From Yoonia sp. SS1-5 (lineage in GTDB: Bacteria; Pseudomonadota; Alphaproteobacteria; Rhodobacterales; Rhodobacteraceae), in the NCBI RefSeq assembly GCF_038443705.2, contig NZ_CP151767.2:62001-126000 (forward strand): a DNA stretch of 64,000 nucleotides. The letters run 5' to 3'. Positions within the stretch are counted from its first letter, which is position 1; every line of letters begins with the position of its first letter. The translations under genes and the position numbers were made by a program. This document shows positions 53,820 to 63,791 of this stretch, piece after piece. The notes beneath the pieces are model-generated. The model had not been told where the DNA came from and ran no database searches. It saw only the letters and a program-made list of their open reading frames with translations.

Positions 53820-53968
53820 GAAAGGTCCTTTGGCTCTTGCAGAACTCCTATGCGAGCGGGCCTGACGCGGCAAGCATGCCGCAAGGACGGATGGGATGTT
53901 GTGGCATACCGTAGAATGTGCGCAACGGTTTGCCGCCCGATTGCCAGTACGTCCGGTGTCACAAGCGG

Positions 53969-54562
53969 CTAGCGCGCTGCAAGCGGTTGTGTTCCATCAA
54001 TCACCAGATCGGCCTGCTTTGCGGGCAGTTCCGCCGCGACATAGGCGTCTTCTTCGGCCATCCAGCCTTGCCACATGGGCCATGCATCTGCGCCATCGCG
54101 CGCCAGCCCGCGGGCCAATCGGATGGCGCGCGGGGTCTCGACGTAGATTTTGTAAGCAAGCGCGGGTCGAAAGAGCTGTCTGATCGCGCTGACACCTTCG
54201 ATGATCACTGTGCCGCCTGCCGGGACGGTGATCCAATTCGCCAGCGTCCGGCTGTGCCAGTCATAGCGTTGATAGCGGGCGGGCTGGTTGGCCTGAAATG
54301 GCCCAATCACCTGGGCCATAAAGCGATCATGCCATTCTAACGGGCAATCCCAGGCGGCAAAATCATCGGTTGGGATCACGCGCGCGCCAATGTCCTGCGC
54401 CAATTGGCGGGCAAGCGTTGATTTGCCCGAGCCGCCACAACCATCAATGCCGATCAGTTTGGTGTGCATCCCGTCGGGCAGCGGCGCGGCAGCAATTGCG
54501 TCGCAAATATTGTGGCACGTGACCTTAGGCAAGAATGTCGCGCAAATGCCGCGCGGCTTCAT
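53969..54562 (-). CDS. Uridine kinase-like P-loop kinase
   Basis: Up to 197 aa. Walker A is [21 protein letters not shown], followed by [20 protein letters not shown] and the RxxRD-like region near [15 protein letters not shown]. The start is uncertain. ATG 54562 overlaps the preceding SDR gene by 38 bases and keeps a helix ([15 protein letters not shown]) that related kinases have before the P-loop; ATG 54469 starts just before the P-loop. The substrate (uridine, another nucleoside or a small metabolite) is open. Confidence 0.8.
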   Translation of the reverse strand: MKPRGICATFLPKVTCHNICDAIAAAPLPDGMHTKLIGIDGCGGSGKSTLARQLAQDIGARVIPTDDFAAWDCPLEWHDRFMAQVIGPFQANQPARYQRYDWHSRTLANWITVPAGGTVIIEGVSAIRQLFRPALAYKIYVETPRAIRLARGLARDGADAWPMWQGWMAEEDAYVAAELPAKQADLVIDGTQPLAAR

Positions 54563-55166
54563 CAGCAGGGTCTGTCAGCCCGCTGCGATCTTCGCCCGGA
54601 AAGAACCGCGCGCGGGTTGCTGTCGGCATCGGGGCAGGGGTCAGCACCTCAACACGCGGTCCGGTTTTCTGGGTCTCGGCTGCCCAACTACGGGCCAGGG
54701 CGATTTGCGCGGCCTTCGACGCCCCATATGCGCCAAAGAAGCGTTCGCCGGCGCGCGGGTCGTCAAAGAAAACCGCCTTGCCATCGGCACCCAACAGGGG
54801 GGCTACGTAGGTCATCAGGCGGGAGGTCGCCTCGACATTGACGGCGATGGATTTGGACAGGTCCTTGGCGCCGATATGCCCGATGGGTGACAGCGGGGCG
54901 GCATGGATCGCGGTATGTGCCCACAGATCAAGCTTGCCCCAGCGGTCAAAGATGCTGCGGCAAAGCTGCTGCATGGCCGCGTCGATGGTGATATCCATCG
55001 GGGCCAGGGTCGCTTGCCCGCCCAATGACTTGATCGCGTCGTCAAGTTCTTCAAGGGCGCCGACGGTCTTGCCCACGGCGATAATATGATGGGTCGGTGC
55101 AAGGGCCTTGGCCAGTGCCGCGCCCAGGCCGCGCGAGGCGCCGGTGATCAGTGCTGTCTTTGTCAT
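54525..55166 (-). CDS. Short-chain dehydrogenase/reductase
   Basis: 213 aa from ATG 55166; ATG 55178 is also possible. The NAD(P)-binding motif is TALITGASRGLGAALAKAL and the catalytic YGASKAAQIALAR holds Tyr and Lys. The usual NAG/active-site Ser region is unusual (AVNVEATSRLM, AVFFDDPRAGERFF). The substrate is unknown. A 270-bp inverted-repeat element lies directly upstream. Confidence 0.88.
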   Translation of the reverse strand: MTKTALITGASRGLGAALAKALAPTHHIIAVGKTVGALEELDDAIKSLGGQATLAPMDITIDAAMQQLCRSIFDRWGKLDLWAHTAIHAAPLSPIGHIGAKDLSKSIAVNVEATSRLMTYVAPLLGADGKAVFFDDPRAGERFFGAYGASKAAQIALARSWAAETQKTGPRVEVLTPAPMPTATRARFFPGEDRSGLTDPADEAARHLRDILA

Positions 55167-55204
55167 AAGGGCGGTCATGTGACGAACAGACCGCGAGGTC
55201 AAGA

Positions 55205-55474
55205 CTAGGGGGCATCCGCATTTATCAAACTACCCCAGCGCGAGACAGATTTTGCTTTTGTCAAGGCGTCTGGGGCGCCGAAGTGCGGGTACTTTCAGCG
55301 CCAGACAACGCAGGACAGAGCAAAATCTGCCGCGCCCCGTTGGGGTTTCGCCAAAATTGCCCATTTCTGCGTTATTTGATCTTGAAGTAGCCAGCTACTC
55401 CTGCGCTCAAATGCCTTGAACTGAGCAATTTTGGACGGAAACTGGGGTGGTTTGATAAATGCGGATGCCCCTAG
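55205..55474. mobile_element. MITE-like 270-bp element with 33-34-bp terminal inverted repeats
   Basis: The ends (55205-55238 and 55442-55474) are inverted repeats differing by one indel and one substitution; both start with CTAG, then a G-run and GCATCCGC. Inside are two further inverted pairs: CAGATTTTGCT (55246-55256) with AGCAAAATCTG (55319-55329), and CCAAAATTGC (55351-55360) with GCAATTTTGG (55425-55434). Each spans 84 bases. There is no coding capacity. The right end supplies the TAG stop codon of the neighbouring minus-strand gene. Confidence 0.75.
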
Positions 55475-55731
55475 CCTTGCGGCAAACCCATTTGGCGGGT
55501 CGCCCCCCAGCGGTCGGTGATGGTGACATAGGTCTCGGCGATGGCGACAACCTTGACGCCAAAGATGGTGTCGCCCTCGCCAACGCGTGCGATCTGCCCG
55601 CTGCCAGAGCGGAGCAGGGCCGCCAGCCCGTCATGTGCTTTCATCAACCCGATGACCGAAAGACTGCGCAGATTGATGGCCTGCGCGATCGTCGCTTTGT
55701 CGGCCACATGGGCCGGTGTTTGTTCTGACAT
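55471..55731 (-). CDS. Small hypothetical protein
   Basis: 86 aa from ATG 55731; other starts are upstream. SEQTPAHVADKATIAQAINLRSLSVIGLMKAHDGLAALLRSGSGQIARVGEGDTIFGVKVVAIAETYVTITDRWGATRQMGLPQG has a PilP/GspC-like beta pattern (GQIARVGEGDTI...VVAIAETYVTI), but no secretion genes are nearby. The stop codon lies inside the terminal repeat of the 270-bp element, so its original C-terminus may have been changed. Confidence 0.65.
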   Translation of the reverse strand: MSEQTPAHVADKATIAQAINLRSLSVIGLMKAHDGLAALLRSGSGQIARVGEGDTIFGVKVVAIAETYVTITDRWGATRQMGLPQG

Positions 55732-55848
55732 ATTGAGATACCGCATCGATTTGTTTTGCGGCGTCTTGCCAAAGAATTGTGGCGGAATACAGGCGTCCGA
55801 CCTCACGTCAGCTGCGCAATTATGCCGCATTCGGCGGAACTTTGCCCG

Positions 55849-56265
55849 TCAGTCGGCGGCGTCAGGTGTCGCGATCAATGTGCCGTCTTCCTTGTAGACG
55901 GGGGCGGTCAGCGGCTTTTCCAGCAGGGGCAGGACGTTTTCCGATGGCCGGCACAGGGCGACCCCTTTGGGGGTGCAGACGATGGGCCGGTTTACAAGGA
56001 TCGGATGGCGCAGCATGGCCTCAAGCAAGGTCGCATCAGTGACGTCGGGATCCATCAGCCCCAGCCGTTCGGCGGGCGATTTGGATGTGCGCAGGGCGGT
56101 CGCCGGGGTCAGATCGGCGGCGGCAAACAAGGCCAGCAATTGGGGCTCCGTCCACCCGGTTTGCAGATACTCGATGACGGTCGGCTCGGTCCCCGACGCG
56201 CGGATGATGGCCAGAACATTGCGCGATGTGCCGCAATCGGGATTGTGGAAAATAACTGTTGCCAT
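55849..56265 (-). CDS. arsC: Arsenate reductase, glutaredoxin-linked type
   Basis: 138 aa ArsC-fold protein. The catalytic cysteine is in FHNPDCGTSRNVLAII (residue 11), with LRTSKSPAERLGL and HPILVNRPIVCTPKGVALCRPSENVLPLL downstream, including the conserved Arg region. It reduces arsenate with glutathione and glutaredoxin. No arsB, acr3 or arsR is adjacent; it sits 7 bases before purF on the same strand map, so it may have a housekeeping role. Confidence 0.9.
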   Translation of the reverse strand: MATVIFHNPDCGTSRNVLAIIRASGTEPTVIEYLQTGWTEPQLLALFAAADLTPATALRTSKSPAERLGLMDPDVTDATLLEAMLRHPILVNRPIVCTPKGVALCRPSENVLPLLEKPLTAPVYKEDGTLIATPDAAD

Positions 56266-56271
56266 GGTCGT

Positions 56272-57729
56272 CTACTCTGCGGCTGTTTTGGCCTGAAAGC
56301 CCTGTTCGATCATATCAGAGGGGGCCACCGGATATTCCCCCGAGAAACACGCATCGCAATATGCCGGGCTGGTCTTGTCGCGGCCCTTGCTTTCGCCCAC
56401 AGCCCGGTAGAGACCATCCAGCGTGATAAAGCGCAGGCTGTCGACACCCAGATGGGTACACATCTCTTCTTCGGACATGGTCGCGGCCAGCAGTTTCTCG
56501 CGTTGCGGCGTGTCCACACCGTAAAAACACGGCCACGCTGTAGGTGGAGAGGCGATGCGGAAATGGACCTCTTTGGCGCCCGCATCAAGGATCATTTCCT
56601 TGATCTTTTGACTGGTTGTGCCGCGCACGACGCTGTCATCCACAAGAATGACACGCTTGCCTTTGATCAGCGCCCGATTGACGTTCAGTTTCAGGCGCAC
56701 ACCCATGTTGCGGATCTGCTCGGTCGGCTCGATGAAGGTCCGGCCCATGTAGTTGTTGCGGATGATGCCCATCGCGTAAGGAATGCCTGATTGCAGCGAA
56801 TAGCCGATTGCTGCTGGCGTGCCGCTATCTGGCACAGGGCAGACCAGGTCTGCCTCGACCGCGGCTTCCTTGGCCAGCTCGCGGCCGATATTCTCGCGGG
56901 TTTCATAGACGGACCGGCCGCCAAGGATACTGTCGGGGCGGCTGAAATAGACATGCTCGAAGATACAAAAACGCGACTTTGCAGGGCGGAAGGGGAAATG
57001 GCTTTCCACGCCTTTTTCGGTCACGACAACCATCTCGCCCGGGGCGATTTCGCGGATGAATTCAGCGCCAATGATATCCAGCGCGCAGGTTTCTGATGCC
57101 AGCGCCCAGCCATCCCCGACCCGGCCCAGCACCAGCGGCCGCACGCCCAACGGATCGCGGCAGCCGATCAGTTTGGTCCGGGTCATGGCCACAACGGAAA
57201 ACGCGCCCTCGACCTTGCGCAGGGCTTCTTCCATCCGGTCGGGGATATTGCGGCCCATCGACCGGGCCATCAGGTGAATGATGCATTCACTGTCCGACGA
57301 ACTTTGGAAAATTGACCCGCGTTCGATCAGTTCACGGCGCAACTGCAGCGCATTGGTGATATTGCCGTTATGGGCAATGGCCGCACCACCCATCGAGAAT
57401 TCGCCAAAGAACGGCTGCACATCGCGCATCGCCGTCTGGCCCTTGTTCCCGGCGGTGGAATAGCGCACATGGCCGATCCCGATTGTCCCGGGCAACAGTT
57501 CCATGGTTTCGGCGCTGGTGAAATTGTCGCGCACAAGACCCATGCGCCGGGCCTGATTGAAACCGGTATCGGGATGATGGGTGACGATGCCGCCCGCCTC
57601 CTGACCCCGATGCTGCAGGGCGTGAAGCCCAAGTGCGACGAAATTCGCGGCATCTGTCACGCCGACAACACCAAAGACGCCGCATTCCTCCTTCAGTTTG
57701 TCATCATCGAAGGGGTGGGCAAGAGGCAT
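56272..57729 (-). CDS. purF: Amidophosphoribosyltransferase
   Basis: 485 aa from ATG 57729; a TTG four codons upstream is an alternative. It catalyses the first committed step of purine synthesis. After a short propeptide, DDDKLKEECGVFGVVG exposes the nucleophilic Cys. The glutaminase domain has HRGQEAGGIVTH, and the phosphoribosyl part has KRVILVDDSVVRGTTSQKI, the PRPP loop. CPVPDSGTPAAIGYS is also typical. The gene lies downstream of cvpA, as in E. coli. Confidence 0.96.
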   Translation of the reverse strand: MPLAHPFDDDKLKEECGVFGVVGVTDAANFVALGLHALQHRGQEAGGIVTHHPDTGFNQARRMGLVRDNFTSAETMELLPGTIGIGHVRYSTAGNKGQTAMRDVQPFFGEFSMGGAAIAHNGNITNALQLRRELIERGSIFQSSSDSECIIHLMARSMGRNIPDRMEEALRKVEGAFSVVAMTRTKLIGCRDPLGVRPLVLGRVGDGWALASETCALDIIGAEFIREIAPGEMVVVTEKGVESHFPFRPAKSRFCIFEHVYFSRPDSILGGRSVYETRENIGRELAKEAAVEADLVCPVPDSGTPAAIGYSLQSGIPYAMGIIRNNYMGRTFIEPTEQIRNMGVRLKLNVNRALIKGKRVILVDDSVVRGTTSQKIKEMILDAGAKEVHFRIASPPTAWPCFYGVDTPQREKLLAATMSEEEMCTHLGVDSLRFITLDGLYRAVGESKGRDKTSPAYCDACFSGEYPVAPSDMIEQGFQAKTAAE

Positions 57730-57835
57730 GGCGGCGGACAAAAGGCAGCTCCGAATCCTTGGGGCAGGGATGCGTTTGTCTTAGTCGGTCTGAGCCGCAC
57801 TGTCACGAAACGATCACGTCTGCGGGGCAGGGAAA

Positions 57836-57862
57836 GACTGATCGCCCAAAAGACGATCAGTC
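57836..57862 (-). terminator. Hairpin between cvpA and purF
   Basis: Perfect 9-bp arms GACTGATCG and CGATCAGTC enclose a 9-base loop, followed on the minus strand by TTT. It lies 21 bases after the cvpA stop and 107 bases before the purF start, so it could end or attenuate cvpA transcription. Confidence 0.6.
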
Positions 57863-57882
57863 GTGATCCTTCTGACCTCTTA

Positions 57883-58476
57883 TCAGCCGTCAGACAGCGG
57901 CCCCTCAGCTGCAGGGTCAATGGGCGCGCCGCATGTGCCGACAAGCTGTTGATACTGCTCTGTGATCCAGCCAAGCGCCTGTTCGGGGTTCTGATCCTCG
58001 ATCTGCCCGGTCAGTTGCGCAAAGACCCGCGCTGACCGGCTGTCATCAATCATCGCAATCTGTTGGGTCGCAAAGACCGTATCATAGACAAAGAAGGCCA
58101 CGGCGATCAGCAGGATGCCCCGCAGGACGCCGAAAAAGAAGCCAAGCGCCTGATCCACGCCACCAAGGGCCGACCGTTGGACCACGCTTGCAAAAAGCGG
58201 GGTGAAAATCGACACAACCACCAAGGCCAGCGCGAAAACTGCCGCAAAGGCCGCGATGATGGCCAATTCACAGCTGTCACCGATGAAATCGCCGACAACT
58301 GGGATTTGCCGCACCAGTGGCTCAACCTGATCCGCAAAGATGAACGCAATGATCGTGGCACCGATCCAGCCCAGAATTGCCATCGCCTCGCGGACAAGTC
58401 CGCGGCTATAGGCCAGCACCCCCGAAAGTAGGATGATAACGCCGACACCTGCGTCAACCAGTGTGAAACCTTCCAT
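57883..58476 (-). CDS. cvpA: CvpA-family membrane protein
   Basis: 197 aa with four helices (FTLVDAGVGVIILLSGVLAYSRGLVREAMAILGWIGATIIAFIFA, ...CELAIIAAFAAVFALALVVVSIFTPLF, GFFFGVLRGILLIAVAFFVYD). The pattern RGLVREAM...GW is typical of CvpA. The family is needed for colicin V production in E. coli and for envelope stress resistance. It lies between radA and purF on the same strand. Confidence 0.9.
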   Translation of the reverse strand: MEGFTLVDAGVGVIILLSGVLAYSRGLVREAMAILGWIGATIIAFIFADQVEPLVRQIPVVGDFIGDSCELAIIAAFAAVFALALVVVSIFTPLFASVVQRSALGGVDQALGFFFGVLRGILLIAVAFFVYDTVFATQQIAMIDDSRSARVFAQLTGQIEDQNPEQALGWITEQYQQLVGTCGAPIDPAAEGPLSDG

Positions 58477-58496
58477 GGTCCGTCTCCTGCCTCGCG

Positions 58497-59867
58497 CTAC
58501 CTTGCGCCAAATAACTCTTCAACAAATCCCGCCAGATCGGACGCATTGCGCAGCGACAGGCCGGCCGCACCGGGCTGTTTGGCCTGTTGCGGTATGATCG
58601 CCGTGGTAAAACCAAGTTTCTGGGCTTCTTTCAATCTATTTTCGGTCTGAACCACCGGACGCAGCGCGCCCGACAGGCTGATTTCCCCGAAAACCACCGC
58701 CTCGGCGGGCAAGGCGGCGTCTTCCCGCGCAGAGACGAGGGCCGCGGCAACCGCAAGGTCCGCGCCCGGCTCCGAGATGCGCAATCCCCCTGCTACGTTG
58801 AGATATACGTCCAATCCGGTGAAGGGCACGCCGCAGCGGGATTCGAGGACGGCAAGGATCATGGCAAGCCTGCCGCCATCCCAACCGACCACACTGCGCC
58901 GGGGTTGGCTGTGTGGCGAAGGTGCCACAAGTGCCTGTATCTCGCACAGCATCGGCCGTGACCCTTCGATCCCCGCAAAGACAACCGATCCCGGGGCAGG
59001 GGTGCCGCGTTCGGACAGGAACAGGGCCGAGGGATTCTTGACCTCGGCGAGCCCCTTGCCGGTCATTTCGAACACACCGATTTCGTCGGCGGGGCCGAAA
59101 CGGTTCTTGACCGATCGCAGGATGCGGAACTGATGCCCACGCTCGCCTTCGAAATAAAGGACGGTATCAACCATATGTTCGACAACGCGCGGGCCGGCGA
59201 TGGCCCCTTCCTTTGTCACATGCCCGACCATGACCACGGCCATGCCGTTGCGTTTGGCAAAGGTGGTCAGTTCATGCGCAGAGGACCGGACCTGGCTGAC
59301 GCTGCCAGGGGCCGAATCCACCGTATCCGCCCACATGGTCTGGATCGAATCGATGATGGCCAGATCGGGCTTTTCCGTCTCCAGCGTGGTCAGGATGTCG
59401 CGCAGGTTGGTTTCGGCGGCCAGCAGTACCGGGCTTTTTTCCAGCCCCAGTCGGCGGGCGCGCATCTGCACCTGTGCGTTTGATTCCTCGCCCGAGATGT
59501 AGATGACCTTCAGGCCGTTCCGGGCGAACCGGGCTGCGGCCTGCAACAGCAATGTGGATTTGCCGATGCCCGGATCACCGCCCACCAGCAGGGCGGATGC
59601 CTTGACCAGCCCGCCGCCCAGTACGCGGTCCAGCTCGCCCACCCCGGCCTCTGTTCGTGGTGATTCGGCCTCTTGGGTATCAAGGTCGGTCAGCGGGATG
59701 GTTTTGCCCCGCACGGCCCCCAGCGTCTTGCCTTTCGGCCCAGATGACAGGGCCTTGCTTTCGGTGATCGTGTTCCACGCCTGGCAGGCGTCACATTGTC
59801 CGGACCATTTGCGAAATGAGGCGCCGCATTCAGAGCAGGAAAAGGAAAGATCTTTGGCCATGTTCAC
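58497..59867 (-). CDS. radA: DNA repair protein RadA (Sms)
   Basis: 456 aa. The N-terminal C4 zinc finger is FSCSECGASFRKWSGQCDACQAW, Walker A is LVGGDPGIGKSTLLLQAAA, the RadA-specific KNRFGP is in RSVKNRFGPADEIGVFEM, and the C-terminal Lon-like domain follows (GLDVYLNVAGGLRISEPGADLAVAAALVSA). It promotes branch migration in recombination. It runs into cvpA after 20 bases. Confidence 0.97.
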   Translation of the reverse strand: MNMAKDLSFSCSECGASFRKWSGQCDACQAWNTITESKALSSGPKGKTLGAVRGKTIPLTDLDTQEAESPRTEAGVGELDRVLGGGLVKASALLVGGDPGIGKSTLLLQAAARFARNGLKVIYISGEESNAQVQMRARRLGLEKSPVLLAAETNLRDILTTLETEKPDLAIIDSIQTMWADTVDSAPGSVSQVRSSAHELTTFAKRNGMAVVMVGHVTKEGAIAGPRVVEHMVDTVLYFEGERGHQFRILRSVKNRFGPADEIGVFEMTGKGLAEVKNPSALFLSERGTPAPGSVVFAGIEGSRPMLCEIQALVAPSPHSQPRRSVVGWDGGRLAMILAVLESRCGVPFTGLDVYLNVAGGLRISEPGADLAVAAALVSAREDAALPAEAVVFGEISLSGALRPVVQTENRLKEAQKLGFTTAIIPQQAKQPGAAGLSLRNASDLAGFVEELFGAR

Positions 59868-59900
59868 CTTTTGGACTGAAACGGGCCCAACGGCAATGCG

Positions 59901-60380
59901 TCACTGTTGGTCTGTCGGCGCGGGCCCCTCCGCCTGCGTGCGGGGGGTCAGGGCCGAAATAAGGATCGACGCGAGGATACAGGCCGTAAACATGTAAAGA
60001 CCCCAGGCGGTTTCGACCCGGCCAACGCCGACGCCCTTGGCCACAACGATATAAAGCGCGATCAGGAACACATCGGCCATGGCCAGTTTGCCCAGCCATG
60101 ACAGGGCGGGCAGGGTCTTGTCCTTGAGCAGGTTGAAATGCACCAGCGCCAGCCCGATGGTTTTCAGATAGGGCGCAAAAAGCGCAAATGCGGTCACCAG
60201 CAGGGCCAAGGCCACATCGCTTTTCCAAAGGCTTTGCATGCCCGATATCACGCTGATCTCACTTAGCCCGAAAAGCGGCAAAATACCGGCCCGCATCAGC
60301 GGCGCGAACCAGGCAATGGGAAACAGGATCAGCAAGGACAGGTTGGCAATGCGCAGAATGTTAAACAAGGGAAATTCCAA
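59901..60380 (-). CDS. Paraquat-inducible protein A-like membrane protein
   Basis: 159 aa, four predicted helices (NLSLLILFPIAWFAPLM, VALALLVTAFALFAPYLKTIGLALVHF, LAMADVFLIALYIVVAKG, LYMFTACILASILISAL). The pattern PLFGLSEISVISGMQSLWKSDVALALLV and LSWLGKLAMADVFLIALYIV matches one half of PqiA-type proteins. Related full-length PqiA proteins carry two such modules; this is a single-module form. It lies between alr and radA. Confidence 0.82.
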   Translation of the reverse strand: MEFPLFNILRIANLSLLILFPIAWFAPLMRAGILPLFGLSEISVISGMQSLWKSDVALALLVTAFALFAPYLKTIGLALVHFNLLKDKTLPALSWLGKLAMADVFLIALYIVVAKGVGVGRVETAWGLYMFTACILASILISALTPRTQAEGPAPTDQQ

Positions 60381-60428
60381 AAATCGTTTGCCCGCAAATG
60401 GGGATGCAGGCTGGCAATTGCAACTGTG

Positions 60429-61466
60429 CTATTTGCCGTAAGTGCGCTTGTGGTAACGGGCGCCAAGTTGGGTCAGGACCTCGTAACCGATTGTTTTGCC
60501 GACATTTGCCAGATCATCAATGCTTTGCTGTTGGCCGATCAGGGTCAGTTTTTCCGGCGTGTCGGCAAGGTCGGTGATGTCAACGGTCAGCAGGTCCATC
60601 GACACCCGACCCACCAGTTTGCAGGGCTGATTGCCATGAAACAGCGTGACCTTGTCCGACAGGATCCGGAAAATCCCATCCGCATACCCGCCCGAGATAG
60701 TTGCAACGCGCGACGGACGGGCGGCCTGCCATGTATTGCCATAGCCGACAACCTCGCCCTCGGCCACGTCGCGGACCTGAATGACCGGAAGGTCCAGTTC
60801 GACAACCGGGTTTGCGTTCGTAAATGGATGCCCGCCATACAGCCCGATGCCCGGCCGGGTCAGGTCAAAATGATAATCCGGACCCAGCAGAATGCCGCCC
60901 GTTGCCGCCAGCGACCGGGGCGAATGGATCCCGTCTGTCATCTTGCGGAAATTCTCAAGCTGATGCGGGTTCATCGGATGATCCGGTTCATCCGCACAGG
61001 CCAGATGGCTCATGACCAGCGTCGGGTTCTGCCCCAGCACCAGTTCGGCCACTGCCGCCCATTCCTGTGCCTCCATCCCCAGCCGGTTCATGCCGGTATC
61101 CAGCTGGATGCCGAAAGGATGGCCCGGCAGTGCCTCGAAATGGGTGGTTACCTGATCGAGCGAATTCAGCATGGGCGTCAGCCGCAAATCGCGGATCAGG
61201 TCGGTGTCGCCTTTCATATGGCCCGAAAATACCGAGATATCCGGCTTGTCCCCCAACGCCTCGCGCAGTGGGATTGCCTCTTCGGCGACGGCCACAAAGA
61301 AGTTGCGCGCGCCCGCGCGAAACAGCGCCTTGGCCACATTCGCGGCCCCCAGACCATAGCCATTGGCCTTTACCACAGCCGCAGTCTTGCACTGCGTCAT
61401 ATCGTCCAGCGCCCGCCAGTTGGCGACCACCGCATCCAGATCTATTGTCAGACGTCCCGTACTCAT
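60429..61466 (-). CDS. alr: Alanine racemase
   Basis: 345 aa from ATG 61466, where the family-typical start [20 protein letters not shown] begins. The PLP lysine is in [44 protein letters not shown] and SYGNTW-like VVGYGNTW segments follow. It makes D-alanine for peptidoglycan. Open frame upstream of the ATG has no family-like sequence and is treated as leader. Confidence 0.95.
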   Translation of the reverse strand: MSTGRLTIDLDAVVANWRALDDMTQCKTAAVVKANGYGLGAANVAKALFRAGARNFFVAVAEEAIPLREALGDKPDISVFSGHMKGDTDLIRDLRLTPMLNSLDQVTTHFEALPGHPFGIQLDTGMNRLGMEAQEWAAVAELVLGQNPTLVMSHLACADEPDHPMNPHQLENFRKMTDGIHSPRSLAATGGILLGPDYHFDLTRPGIGLYGGHPFTNANPVVELDLPVIQVRDVAEGEVVGYGNTWQAARPSRVATISGGYADGIFRILSDKVTLFHGNQPCKLVGRVSMDLLTVDITDLADTPEKLTLIGQQQSIDDLANVGKTIGYEVLTQLGARYHKRTYGK

Positions 61467-61629
61467 GCGGGTCTTTTGGCAGGGGCGGGTCGACACGGCA
61501 AGAGGCGAAACGCCTGTCAGGTCGGATGGGCAAAACTGGACATATCCGCGTAAGAATATGCGACCAATGCCATAGTGTTGCCGCCATTGTTGGCTTAATG
61601 AAAACAAAACGCGCGTTATGAGGTCGATC

Positions 61630-62781
61630 ATGGGGATCATCAAGAAAGTCGTCACACAGTTGGAAACGCCACGCGACCAGCGGCCGCTGGGCAGTGGGTG
61701 GCTGTCGGGGGCGCTGGCGTTGCTGGCATCGCTGGCGGGGCTACTGCTTGTTCTGATCCGCTGGTTCCCCGAGACATTCTCCTATCCCGAGATCGCGTTT
61801 ATTCAGGAAAGCGGCGTCGTGACCGCATTTTTGCGGTTCACCTTGCTGGCCGGGTATGCGTTGTCGCTGCTCAGCTTGATCCTGAGCGCGCGCAAATCCC
61901 TTGGCTGGACGGCACTGGGCCTGTCGGTGATTGCATCGCTGATGGCGACCACACAGCCCCAGATCGGGGGTGGGCCGCCACAAAGCCTGTATTTCGGGTT
62001 GGACTATTTCATCATCAACGTTCTGGTCGTGGGCTTTCTTTTTGTCCCGCTCGAACGGTTTTTCCCTGCCAGACCAGAGCAGACAGTGTTCCGCGCCGAA
62101 TGGCAGGAGGACATGTTCTATTATCTTGTCAGTTCAATGCTGGTGCAGATTTTGGGCTTTATCACGCTGGCACCGGCCAACTACGTCAATGCGCAAATCC
62201 CGCTGGACGACATGCGTATCTATATCACAACCCTGCCATTTCTTGTGCAGGTCCTGATCATCATGGCAGCCACTGATTTCGTTCAATATTGGGTGCATCG
62301 GGCCTTTCACACGTTTCCGGTTCTGTGGCGCTTTCATTCGATCCACCATTCGACCAAAAAGATGGACTGGCTCGCCGGTGCCCGGATGCATTTTGCCGAG
62401 ATCGCGATTTTGCGCAGTCTGACAGCACTGCCGATGTTCACGCTGGGCTTCAAGCCAGAGGCAATCCAGGCCTATCTGCTGGTTGTCTATTTCTATTCCA
62501 GCTTTATCCACGCGAATATCGGCTGGAAATTCGGCTTTATCGAACGGTTCTTTGTAACCCCGCGTTTCCACCATTGGCATCACGGGTCAGACCGGGCGGC
62601 GATTGATATCAATTATGCCAGCCACTTCCCCATCTATGACTGGCTTTTCGGCACGCATCACCTGCCGGAAAAAGAGTGGCCCGAAGCCTACGGGGTGATC
62701 GGGGACACGGTGCCGAAGGGATATTGGCGCCAGTTTCTGCATCCGTTTTTGAAACCGAAACCGAAAGAACCGGCAGAGTAG
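61630..62781 (+). CDS. Sterol desaturase/fatty-acid hydroxylase family protein
   Basis: 383 aa from ATG 61630, chosen for GAGG six bases upstream; ATG 61618 is the alternative. About six membrane helices. The histidine boxes of the di-iron superfamily are present: [30 protein letters not shown] and [33 protein letters not shown]. It probably hydroxylates or desaturates a membrane lipid. It is divergent from alr. Confidence 0.9.
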   Translation: MGIIKKVVTQLETPRDQRPLGSGWLSGALALLASLAGLLLVLIRWFPETFSYPEIAFIQESGVVTAFLRFTLLAGYALSLLSLILSARKSLGWTALGLSVIASLMATTQPQIGGGPPQSLYFGLDYFIINVLVVGFLFVPLERFFPARPEQTVFRAEWQEDMFYYLVSSMLVQILGFITLAPANYVNAQIPLDDMRIYITTLPFLVQVLIIMAATDFVQYWVHRAFHTFPVLWRFHSIHHSTKKMDWLAGARMHFAEIAILRSLTALPMFTLGFKPEAIQAYLLVVYFYSSFIHANIGWKFGFIERFFVTPRFHHWHHGSDRAAIDINYASHFPIYDWLFGTHHLPEKEWPEAYGVIGDTVPKGYWRQFLHPFLKPKPKEPAE

Positions 62782-62798
62782 CGGGCCGACATCGCCCG

Positions 62799-63791
62799 CT
62801 AGGCGGCCTTTGATGGCCCTTCGTCAGGCCGATCAAGGATGGTTTCGATTTCATTCATCTGGTCCTGCGTCAGCGGCCCGTGCGCAAGCGCGCCACACAG
62901 GTCGTTGACCTGTGCGGGGGTGCGGAAACCGGGGATCGGCATCGCATTGGGCGTCCGCGCCCAAAGCCAGGCAAGGGCACCTTGGGCAAGGGTGCGCCCG
63001 TTTGCGGTAAGAATATCGCGCGTGTCGTTGATCTGGCCGAGATAGGTTTCGGCGATCCTGCCATCCTTGAAATAGTCCTGCCATCCCGGGTTGCTGCCCC
63101 GGATCTCGTCAGTGCCGAATTGCGTCTTGGCGTCGTATTTCCCGCCTAGCACCCCCATGGCAAGGGGGGAACGGATTAGCGCGAGCAGGTTCAGATTTTC
63201 GACGGCCGCAACCATGTTGCTTGCTGGCTTCAGCACGTTCGCGGCATGTTCCACCGCAGTGAAACCGGGGTGATCGGCGAAGGCGGCGGCACTTTCGGGG
63301 AGGTCCGTGGACCAGCCATAGGCCCCGATGATGCCATCCTCGTAAAGTTCGGCGAGCATGTCGAAAGCTGGCCTCGCGTCATCGACGGGCAATTCGTTGT
63401 TGTGGTGCAGGACCAGATCAATCCGGTCCCGCCCCAGTCGTTTGCGCGAGGCATCAATGGTCTGCCGGATGGTTTCGGGGGCATTGATCGGGCCGGTTAA
63501 TTGCCTGGTCTCGCTGTTGATGCCAAGGCCGATCTTGGTGGCGATGGCAATGTCGGGATGGTTTCTCAGCGCATCACCCAGCACAATTTCAGAATGCCCG
63601 CAGCCATAGGCCTGGGCCGTGTCGAAATGGGCAATACCGTGGTCCAGTGCTACGGCAATCGCGGCTTTGGAGGTGGCATCGTCAACGTCGCCCCAACCAA
63701 CGGCGCGCCCTTCCATGGTGAAAGGGCCGCCGATGGCCCAGCAACCAAGGCCAAGGGTGGGTTTTGCAGGAATGTGTTTGAAATCAGCCAT
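62799..63791 (-). CDS. Aldo/keto reductase
   Basis: 330 aa from ATG 63791, after GGAGGT. (beta/alpha)8 fold with the AKR tetrad regions: HFDTAQAYGCGHSEIVLGDAL (Asp and Tyr), IATKIGLGI (Lys) and DLVLHHNNELP (His). NADPH-site residues are near PIPGFRTPAQVNDLCGAL. It overlaps the 3' end of the MerR-type gene by 8 bases, so the regulator and reductase are probably one unit. Confidence 0.92.
   Translation of the reverse strand: MADFKHIPAKPTLGLGCWAIGGPFTMEGRAVGWGDVDDATSKAAIAVALDHGIAHFDTAQAYGCGHSEIVLGDALRNHPDIAIATKIGLGINSETRQLTGPINAPETIRQTIDASRKRLGRDRIDLVLHHNNELPVDDARPAFDMLAELYEDGIIGAYGWSTDLPESAAAFADHPGFTAVEHAANVLKPASNMVAAVENLNLLALIRSPLAMGVLGGKYDAKTQFGTDEIRGSNPGWQDYFKDGRIAETYLGQINDTRDILTANGRTLAQGALAWLWARTPNAMPIPGFRTPAQVNDLCGALAHGPLTQDQMNEIETILDRPDEGPSKAA

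Noticed and set aside
55407..55634. A 75-aa frame crossing the 270-bp element
   Set aside because: It reads through the terminal inverted repeat in a frame different from the 86-aa gene and has no family-like pattern.
61467..61655. Longer N-terminus of alanine racemase
   Set aside because: The extension lacks alanine racemase features, overlaps the divergent gene's start region, and the family-typical start lies at 61466.
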